Below, one piece after another: positions 9,393 to 15,763 of a DNA stretch of 15,763 nucleotides; positions within the stretch are counted from its first letter, which is position 1, and each line of letters begins with the position of its first letter. Below the pieces are notes generated by a model. That model saw nothing but the letters and a program-made list of their open reading frames with translations, had not been told where the DNA came from and made no database searches. Position numbers and translations under genes: made by a program. Source of the DNA: Mycoemilia scoparia (Eukaryota > Kickxellomycota > Kickxellomycetes > Kickxellales > Kickxellaceae); NCBI GenBank assembly GCA_027575805.1, contig JANBPU010000340.1, positions 1 through 15,763 of the forward strand, given 5' to 3'.

Positions 9393-9398
9393 AATAAA
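9393..9398 (+). promoter_or_regulatory. Candidate polyadenylation signal of eIF3f
   Basis: AATAAA about 115 bp after the TAA stop, within the 251-bp gap between the convergent eIF3f and RPT5 stop codons. The transcript ends of the two genes probably lie close together or overlap. Confidence 0.4.
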
Positions 9399-9530
9399 CA
9401 AAAAAGAACTCGGAGCTACATGGGTATATTTGCGTAAAGACTGTTTATAAGTGAATATAATCAAAAGAGAAAAATGCTAAAATGAGGTGAAGAACTAATA
9501 AAGAACAAATATAGACCTGTATCCACACAA

Positions 9531-11067
9531 TCAAGCAAAGTAGCTGAGGGTGGACTTTTTCTTGGCCTCAACTTCTTGAATACCTTCTCTAAAGTCTTCC
9601 TGAGAAATGACATCAGCTCCACGCCGTACAGCAATCATACCAGCTTCGGTACATATAGCTTTGCACTGAGCACCATTGAACTCTTCGCAAGATCTGGCAA
9701 GTTCCCTGAAGTCGATATCCGGGGCCAAGTTCATGAGGCGAGAGTGGATCTGGATAATGCGAGCCCGACCCTCTTCATCGGGCAAGGGGAATTCAATCTT
9801 TCTGTCCAAACGACCCGAGCGCAAAAGAGCAGGATCCAGGGTGTCGATACGATTAGTGGCCGCAATGACCTTGATATTATCATTGCTTCCGAAACCATCC
9901 AGTTGGTTAAGAAGTTCCAACATAGTTCGCTGGACTTCACGATCACCGCTCTTATCCGAATCGAAGCGCTTGGTACCAACAGCATCAATTTCGTCAATGA
10001 AAATGATAGTTGGCGCCTTTTCCTTGGCCAAGGCAAATGCATCTCTGACCAACTTGGCGCCATCGCCAATAAACATCTGTACGAGCTGAGGCCCAGCCAA
10101 TTTCAAGAATGTAGCATTGGTGTGGTTGGCACAAGCACGAGCCAAAAGTGTTTTGCCAGTACCAGGAGGCCCGTACATAATGACACCCTTTGGAGGTTTA
10201 ATGCCAATCTTCTTGAACAAGTCAGCCTCTTCGATTGGCAGACACACGGCTTCTACCAATTCTTCAACCTGCTTGTCGATACCACCGATCTCGGTGAATG
10301 TTTCTGTGGGCTTTTCATCAACCTCCATAACTTTCACGCGATTATCGTACTCGACTGGAAGTTTGTTGATGATGAAGAATGCATCCTTGTTGACAGCAAT
10401 CAAATCGTTGGGGGCCAAGTCATCAGCATCAACCAAACCAATCATTGGCAAAAATATCGTCTGGCGAGTTGTGGTTCTAATGACGGCACATTTGTCTTGC
10501 ATCTGTGCCTCTTTGTCTATAAGCCCGCCATCCTCATTAGATTCACGCTCCAAGTCCAAAATCTAAAAGTACCATTATTGCATGAGATTTCCAGGACCCC
10601 GAAATGTTAGAAACATGTAATAAACAACGTCTGGGGCTTCATTAAGATTGGATGATACCATACCTCGACAACAATCGAAACCAAGTGGGGATGCGTAGTG
10701 TTCAAGGAGATCTTCTTTTGTGTGTCATTAATCTTTTCCTTCATCTGGCTGACTTCATCCTGTAGTCTATTGTACTCGCTTTTGAATATCTATTTGCAGG
10801 GCAAATTTCAGAAACAATTTTAGATTTGAATTTACGTAACTGCATTCAACACGATGTGTAGCAATGAAACAAAATTGAAATATAGATTAGCAAGAATGCA
10901 TATAGTAGCTTACTCTAGTTTCGCCTTCAATAAGACGAGCACGCTCGGCAATTTGGGCATTGCTCAGGTTAAGGATTTCAGAACCAAGGTCAGAAAAGTC
11001 GTCTGGCAGTCGGGCTTGGCCTGTTGTCCCTTGTTGCGGTTGTTGCTCTGCCGATGCACTGCTCATT
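9531..11067 (-). CDS. RPT5: 26S proteasome regulatory ATPase RPT5 (PSMC3)
   Basis: One of six AAA+ ATPases of the 19S base, which unfolds substrates and opens the 20S gate in nucleus and cytosol. The exons are 11067-10914, 10789-10664 and 10562-9531, with GT/AG introns. The total is about 436 residues, against 439 in human. The N-terminal helix ([27 protein letters not shown]) is followed by an OB domain ([21 protein letters not shown]). The AAA domain carries Walker A GPPGTGKT (about 224-231), Walker B IIFIDEID (about 279-284) and the arginine-finger region [10 protein letters not shown] (about 341-350). Two oddities: the only ATG (11067) is one base out of frame with the rest of exon 1, around the TTT at 11040-11042, so there is a one-base insertion, a very small intron, or a different start; and the C-terminus reads SYFA, where human has YYA and yeast FYA. 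Identity is certain; the first 20 or so residues are not. Confidence 0.93.
10563..10663 (-). other. RPT5 intron 2
   Basis: 101-nt intron between the codons for Val-Val-Glu and Ile-Leu-Asp. The donor is GTATGG and the acceptor TTTTAG, at phase 0. Removing it joins the conserved LVSIVVE-ILDLE segment of the family. Confidence 0.88.
10790..10913 (-). other. RPT5 intron 1
   Basis: 124-nt intron with donor GTAAGC and acceptor ATAG, at phase 0. Splicing joins LIEGETR to IFKSEYNRL, which matches the continuous N-terminal helix of other RPT5 proteins (LLDSEIK-IMKSE in human). Confidence 0.88.
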
Positions 11068-12025
11068 TCGTTCTGTTTTATTCTGCTTTGTTTATTTTAG
11101 CTTTTGGTAGGAAATGGCAAAGTAATTTCTTTATTTATATGTCAATAGATTAAAAGGAAATAAATGGTAGAAAGGAGGAGGGTGGAGAGAAAGGTCGCGA
11201 AAACTACTAGACAAATATTATAACAAGTATTAATAAGAGCTATGGAGGGCAAATTATAAACTATGGAGCTTGTGAATTAGGTATTGCGTAAACCACTGGC
11301 ACAACCACATGTACATGGCCAAAAAATAAGAGTTCTGACGTTTCTAGCAGTATGTGGGCTGGCTGGCTCGCGCGTTGTTGCAGAGAGGTTTCTTAGATTA
11401 GTATATTGGCACTTTTTGGTGCTGCTTCTCTCTATTTCTAGCAAGTGGGTACGTATGCAAGTTTTGAAATGCTACTATAATAGGCATTACGTGTGTATTG
11501 TGAACGACCTTGGATCTAGCATCTGGTGATCTGATCCAATGTTGCTGATTATACAGAAATTACAAAAGTGATTAAAATTGAAATTCCCTTATCTCCCAAG
11601 ATCTATAGCCAAAGAGAAGATGGTGGTAGAAAGGGCATTTTGGGACTAAAGACAAGGATCTCTGAGTGAGAAGGTTTGTCATCTTTGTTCTGTGACCTGT
11701 TGTAACTTGGATTCAAGAGAAAAGCACAACAGTGGGCGCAGGATTTATAAAAAAGCGTGAAGACACACGCACATGCCCCTTTTCATGGGAGAGCGTGGGC
11801 GTCTTAATAACTCATTAGAGCGATCCAAGTTACGGCTATATGCGCTGTTGTGACGCATACTATTTGTTTTTAAGTGGGGACAGGTGCGGTACTGAAAGAA
11901 TGTGTTGTTGCCTGTGAATGGTGGATACCAATGGGAGCTGCGATGATGCGCCTCAGCCACTGGCCGTTTTTGACCTTGGTGTGGTTAAATTCTGTTTCAC
12001 GCTCTTCATCCTCATTGAATGCGCT

Positions 12026-12043
12026 TGTGTGTGTGTGTGTGTG
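12026..12043 (+). repeat. (TG)9 microsatellite
   Basis: Nine exact TG units immediately before the TATA-like box of the asparagine synthetase gene. It is a simple-sequence repeat, probably length-variable between strains. Confidence 0.9.
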
Positions 12044-12057
12044 CGAATGCGTGCGCT

Positions 12058-12066
12058 TATTTAAAG
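12058..12066 (+). promoter_or_regulatory. TATA-like box upstream of asparagine synthetase
   Basis: TATTTAAAG about 185 bp before the ATG, identical to the nonamer upstream of the 6459 gene and followed by a C/T-rich leader (about 12130-12230). Confidence 0.4.
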
Positions 12067-12249
12067 TACTGGCTTGCCCGCCAACGCCAGGAGGATCCAC
12101 TATCCTTAGCTCAAGTTATTTGGTATTGATCTTCTTTTCTTCCATCTACCTAACCACCACCCATCTTTTCTTAAAATATCGCTTTGCCGATTTCATACCC
12201 CTAGTATAATCTTTTTCTCCTTAACTACTGTGCTGTTATTATCTGTATA

Positions 12250-14410
12250 ATGTGTGGTATCTTTGCTGTTTACCGGTACTCTGGTGATGCTGAGGCCTAT
12301 CGTCAGCGCTGCCTCGATTTAGCTAAAAGGTATGATAATGCACCCCTTTCTTTATCTCGTATGCAGAAGCTGTCTGTTACTTCCACTGTAGTTGGGGTTT
12401 GCCATCAACTGGTAGTGATGGTGGCTGCTATGGTACAGCTTGCTTCTACTACTCTCACTATCGCTTGTCTCCCTTATGTTTATCTTTTTCTGGTACCAGC
12501 ATCTAATGCACACCTATCATCTATAAAGATCTTGATAACTCTTTCCTTCTATCATCACTCCAACCAAAGCCATAATGATACACCCACTCTCACAATAATA
12601 TATACTAACTTGTTTGTTTTGCTGTTTTAAAGAATTCGCCACCGTGGTCCTGACTGGTCTGGATGCATAGTCGCTGATGAGCATATCTTCTGCCACGAAA
12701 GATTGGCCATCGTTGGTGTTGATTCTGGTGCCCAGCCCCTTACCAACGAGGACGGCTCCATCATCTTGACCGTCAATGGTGAAATCTATAACCACAAGGA
12801 TATTGAGCGCGATTTAAAACAATCACACGTCTTCAAGACTCATTCTGACTGTGAATCCATCTTGCACGCCGTAAGTATTACTATAAAATGGCTGATCTGC
12901 AAATTTTTACTATTAGAAATTACCACCGAATTTTATGGCCATAGTGCCTTTTCTCCAATCAGAGCAACTAAAAGGCCTATACTAATTTATTTTACCTTCT
13001 GTGTGATGGTAGTATGCCGAGATGGGCACTGATGTAGTTTCCAAGCTTGATGGTATGTTCTCTTGGGCCCTTCTTGACCGCCGCGTATCCCCTGCTCGCC
13101 TTCTTGTTGCCCGTGATCCTATTGGCATTACCACCCTTTACATTGGTCGTGTCAATGCACACCCAGAAACCCTTTATATCTCCTCAGAACTCAAATGCTT
13201 GAACGAAGAGTGCGATGTGATCGAAGAGTTCCCTCCTGGTTGCTACTATGACTCTAACGTTGGCGACTTTGTTCGCTACTTCAAGCCCGACTGGTGGGAC
13301 GGTGACCGCATTGCTGCCAACCCAGTCGACTACAAGTTGCTCAGAGATACCTTGACCATGGCTGTAAGGAAACGCATGATGAGCGAAGTCCCATTCGGTG
13401 TTTTGCTCAGTGGTGGTCTTGATTCCAGCTTGATTGCCAGTATCGCTGCTCGTGAAACAAAGAGGCTTGCTCTAGAGTCCGAGGCTAGTGAGATCGACGA
13501 TATTGATGCTCGTGCTGTCCGTCACTTCCCACGTCTCCACTCCTTCTCTGTTGGTCTTGAGGGAGCCCCAGATCTTATCGCTGCTCGCAAGGTAGCCAAG
13601 TTCCTCCATACTGCTCACCACGAGTACACATATACTATCCAGGAGGGTCTTGACGCCATCCAGGACGTTATCTACCACTTGGAAACATACGATGTGACCA
13701 CCATCCGTGCTTCAACACCCATGTACCTTATGTCCCGCAAGATCAAGTCTACTGGCGTCAAGATGGTATTGTCTGGTGAAGGATCCGACGAAGTCCTCGG
13801 TGGATACCTCTACTTCCACTACGCTCCATCAGATGATGAGTTCCACAAAGAAACTGTTACCCGTGTCAAGAACCTCCATACTAGCGATTGCTTGCGTGCC
13901 AACAAGTCCACGATGGCCTGGGGTCTTGAAGCCCGTGTACCATTCCTTGACAAGCAATTCCTCCAGGTTGCCATGAACGTTCGTCCCCAGGACAAACGCT
14001 GTTCCAAGGACGTCATGGAGAAGGCCATCATCCGCCGTGCCTTTGATACTGAATTCGAGGGTGCCGGTTTCACCGAAAAAGAGCTTGCTGAAGGTCCATT
14101 CCTTCCTCACAACGTACTCTGGCGCCAGAAGGAACAGTTCAGTGATGGTGTTGGTTATTCATGGATTGACTCTCTTAAGGAGACTTCCGAGAAGAAGGTT
14201 TCAGATGAAGCCTTTGCTAAGGCCGCCGAGCGCTTCCCTCATGATACTCCACAGACCAAGGAGGCTTACTACTACCGTGAGCTCTTTGAAAAGATCTACC
14301 CCCAGGAGGCTTGCTTGAGCTCTGTAGTCAGATGGGTGCCTCGCACTGACTGGGGATGCAGTGCAGATCCCAGTGGTCGTGCTCAGGCCATCCACAACAA
14401 GGCCCTGTAA
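12250..14410 (+). CDS. ASN1: Asparagine synthetase (glutamine-hydrolysing)
   Basis: Cytosolic enzyme that makes asparagine from aspartate, ATP and glutamine (EC 6.3.5.4). The exons are 12250-12329, 12633-12870 and 13013-14410, encoding 571 residues, close to yeast Asn1 at 572. The N-terminal class II glutamine amidotransferase domain opens with MCGIF, whose Cys2 is the nucleophile after Met removal. It is followed by RHRGPDWSG (about 29-37), the VNGEIYN oxyanion/glutamine region and [10 protein letters not shown]. The synthetase domain has the PP-loop SGGLDSS (239-245) and [13 protein letters not shown] (about 359-371), which bind ATP and aspartate. The C-terminus [18 protein letters not shown] is characteristic of fungal ASNs. 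Splicing the first intron rebuilds the Arg codon of AKR-IRHRG. All key residues are present and the gene looks intact and functional. Codon choice in exon 3 is more C-ending than in CTC1, as expected for a well-expressed gene. ASN1 versus ASN2 naming is arbitrary here. Confidence 0.96.
12330..12632 (+). other. Asparagine synthetase intron 1
   Basis: 303-nt intron with donor GTATGA, a perfect TACTAAC branch site (12603-12609), a T-rich tract and acceptor AAAG. It interrupts the Arg codon before IRHRGPDW (phase 2). It is clearly longer than the other introns in the window. Nothing recognisable is inside. Confidence 0.9.
12871..13012 (+). other. Asparagine synthetase intron 2
   Basis: 142-nt intron with donor GTAAGT, branch-like TACTAAT (12980-12986) and acceptor GTAG, at phase 0. 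Splicing joins CESILHA to YAEMGTDVV, as in other asparagine synthetases. Confidence 0.92.
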
Positions 14411-14486
14411 ATTTATAGTCCACTAAAAATTACCAAAGTCATTCACACTATCTATTTTTCACTAGGTTTTATAATATGGACTAGTC

Positions 14487-14492
14487 AATAAA
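14487..14492 (+). promoter_or_regulatory. Candidate polyadenylation signal of asparagine synthetase
   Basis: AATAAA about 77 bp after the TAA stop, in AT-rich DNA, at the expected distance for a fungal 3' end. Confidence 0.45.
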
Positions 14493-14674
14493 AATTATTC
14501 AAAATCAGCGTAATTTTACACACAGCAAAGTCTCCTAAAATGGTACCAGAATACCCCCAGATCGGTTGGCTATATTCAGTAGGATTCCAACCATAGTTAG
14601 TGTATAATTAATAAGCTAATTTGCAGGGAAATATAGAGATTTCTAAACTGTTATCTTTTATTAAAGACTTTTCC

Positions 14675-14778
14675 ATATGGATCATAATTTTTGAAGGGTA
14701 TCTTTTGGTGGCCAACAGTTAAAGGGGCAATCACCGTTTGTTAGCAAATGGCCACCCTTCAAAAATAACTACCCATAT
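14675..14778. mobile_element. MITE-like inverted-repeat element, copy 2
   Basis: Second 104-bp copy of the element at 7609-7712. The inverted repeat is clearer here: ATTTTTGAAGGGT (14687-14699) pairs perfectly with ACCCTTCAAAAAT (14754-14766), and the arms extend outward to about 25 bp each with 21 of 25 positions pairing (14675-14699 and 14754-14778). The ends read ATATGG and CCCATAT, so a TA lies just inside both edges. It has no coding capacity. It lies downstream of the asparagine synthetase gene and directly beside a coding-like relic. Confidence 0.72.
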
Positions 14779-14814
14779 TCTCATGGTTTTGCCTGATCAA
14801 AAAAACAAATCTCA

Positions 14815-15434
14815 CCGCTTTGCATTGGTAAATGAAATACACAGGTCATCCTTAATTGTAATAGCCACAGAAGCATCAGATGTATCATATTGGCCATGCC
14901 ATGTAAAAAACAGCACGGCTACCACATTCATCTGAAGCCATGATAAAGGTGATTTGCCCTGGGGCCATTGTCATTTAAACCCTCGCTGACCGAAAAAGTT
15001 GCTGTCTAACTGCATAGTGGCATTTCCATGCTATGCTGGAATAGCAAAGTTTCTGAGCCAGTCTGTATGTTTGGATTCCAGCTCACTCCCGAAGCATTTG
15101 ATCTGTGCCTGTACATGAACAAAGCAACAGGCATCATGGCACAGCAGTTGAGATGCATCATCCAAAGCCTTTGTATGTGTGAGCATTTTGTGGTATATGA
15201 AAAATCCTGATCTCATTGCACAAACACATGCCATTATAAGAAATCTATCTAAACAGCTGTGCTTGATTTCCTCCCTGCTTCCCTGTGGATATTTTTTGCA
15301 GCAAATCCAGTATTTAACTGCCATGCCATTGCCTGATGCATGGTGGATGGAGGGTTGTATGATTGTTCAAGATCCTGGATATAGAAAAGTAGCCGCATTG
15401 TACAAAAGTATTCCAATTTAAGTGTTAGGATCAT
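14815..15434 (-). pseudogene. Decayed coding-like relic, possibly a piggyBac-type transposase
   Basis: Read on the minus strand, one frame from 15324 to 14815 is open for 170 codons except for two stop codons (15033-15031 and 14973-14971). A neighbouring frame extends the coding look up to 15434, as if a frameshift lay near 15300. Segments resemble, in order, the C-terminal half of piggyBac transposases: LIMACVCAMRSGFFIYHKM (compare the family's 'LC-x-x-x-x-G-Y-x-x-x-x-x-x-Y'), DWLRNFAIPA-stop-HGNATMQL (compare 'L-x-x-x-G-I-x-A-x-G-T-x-R'), then NVVAVLFFTWH (compare 'V-x-x-x-x-W-x-D'). The family's catalytic aspartates cannot be placed with confidence. What is seen is a partly open frame with less AT-rich composition. 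The family assignment is my inference and weak; it could be another transposon or an ordinary dead gene. Confidence 0.33.
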
Positions 15435-15646
15435 TTTTGTTATTAAAGCGCACTTATCTAAGTTATATTTAGACCGATATAGTGCACTCTCGCAAACTCA
15501 TTATTAGGAACAGCGATTTATTTTAATACTAAATGAATTATGAGACCTTTAGCACATGTAGATCAATCAGTCAGTATTATGAACTGCTCTAATAAATATG
15601 GAATAGGAGTGCTCGCTGCCTTTATTCAAAATCAATACATGGACAA

Positions 15647-15756
15647 CAAAATAACATGGCAATGAAGCTATGCCAGATCTGCCAGTTCCGATAGTAGCAG
15701 CCAGTCCATGGGAACAAGACATTGTTGCAAAATAAAATGGCAATTTAGCTATAGCA
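15647..15756 (+). repeat. Degenerate 29-bp direct repeat pair
   Basis: 15647-15675 and 15728-15756 match at 24 of 29 positions (hand alignment without gaps), sharing the core ATGGCAAT followed by AGCTAT. The pair is 81 bp apart start to start. It could be a sub-terminal repeat of a transposon whose remainder lies outside the window. Confidence 0.5.
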
Positions 15757-15763
15757 TGAAAAA

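Larger units (their letters stand above)
11068..12249. other. Divergent promoter spacer between RPT5 and asparagine synthetase
   Basis: About 1.18 kb between two divergent start codons. Near RPT5 there is AATGGCAAA (11113-11121, plus strand), 7 of 9 bases of the yeast proteasome element GGTGGCAAA. Near the ASN gene there are a (TG)9 run (12026-12043), a TATA-like box (12058-12066) and a C/T-rich leader. The middle (about 11160-12000) has no credible ORF, RNA gene or repeat that I can recognise. Confidence 0.6.
14411..15763. other. Right-end spacer with repeat element and coding-like relic
   Basis: 1.35 kb after the asparagine synthetase stop with no intact gene. It contains a poly(A)-like signal, inverted-repeat element copy 2 (14675-14778), a minus-strand decayed coding-like stretch (14815-15434) and a degenerate 29-bp direct repeat at the edge (15647-15675 and 15728-15756). 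The 14800-15430 part is visibly less AT-rich than the other spacers. Confidence 0.55.

Noticed and set aside
9576..10610. A 344-codon open frame on the plus strand opposite RPT5
   Set aside because: It lies antisense to the strongly conserved RPT5 AAA domain and its translation resembles no protein. Long antisense frames are a by-product of codon bias in the real gene.
11850..11857. TGACGCAT as a possible Gcn4/CRE-like site controlling asparagine synthetase
   Set aside because: It is not the TGACTCA consensus, lies about 400 bp from the start codon, and there is one copy only; a match this loose is expected by chance.
11284..12209. Several small frames in the RPT5-ASN spacer
   Set aside because: They are short, overlap promoter features and the TG repeat, and show no protein-like composition or recognisable motif.
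14738..14935. Plus-strand fragment reading ...VIATEASDVSYWP..., looking like a retrotransposon RNase H 'TDAS' motif
   Set aside because: The flanking residues do not fit any RNase H or reverse transcriptase block, the frame starts inside the inverted-repeat element, and the minus strand gives a longer and more protein-like reading.
1..15763. CRISPR arrays, operons, phage or bacterial mobile systems, and tRNA genes
   Set aside because: The window is eukaryotic nuclear DNA with spliceosomal introns. I found no regularly spaced repeats, no T-loop/acceptor pair for a tRNA and no prokaryotic gene layout.

Overview
This window looks like nuclear DNA from a fungus, probably an early-diverging (chytrid- or zygomycete-like) lineage. 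The evidence is spliceosomal introns with GT/AG ends and TACTAAC-type branch sites, AT-rich intergenic DNA, fungal-type asparagine synthetase and proteasome ATPase sequences, and an eIF3f gene (absent from Saccharomyces cerevisiae). The standard genetic code fits every gene. The lineage is inferred from the proteins and cannot be fixed further from the sequence alone.

Layout. Positions 419-5191 (minus) hold one uninterrupted reading frame of about 1590 residues. I identify it as CTC1, the large subunit of the CST (CTC1-STN1-TEN1) telomere-capping and polymerase-alpha/primase accessory complex. An AT-rich divergent spacer follows, then an unrecognised 316-residue gene on the plus strand (6459-7409). 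A 104-bp terminal-inverted-repeat element (copy 1, 7609-7712) lies behind it. Next come eIF3f (8314-9279, plus) and RPT5, the 26S proteasome ATPase (9531-11067, minus, two clear introns), which converge with 251 bp between their stop codons. A spacer of about 1.2 kb separates RPT5 from glutamine-hydrolysing asparagine synthetase (12250-14410, plus, three exons). The right end (14411-15763) carries a second copy of the 104-bp element and a decayed coding-like stretch on the minus strand that may be a transposase relic.

How the genes relate. These are independent eukaryotic housekeeping genes, not an operon. CTC1 acts at telomeres, eIF3f in translation initiation, RPT5 in protein degradation and ASN in amino-acid synthesis.

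The observations most worth a second look are: a mammalian/plant-type CTC1 in a fungus, which differs from the Cdc13 arrangement of budding yeasts; the two-copy MITE-like repeat; a one-base frame conflict (or a very small intron) at the start of RPT5; the substitution of Phe for Tyr in the RPT5 C-terminal HbYX motif; and the unknown 6459-7409 gene, which contains an intron-like stretch.
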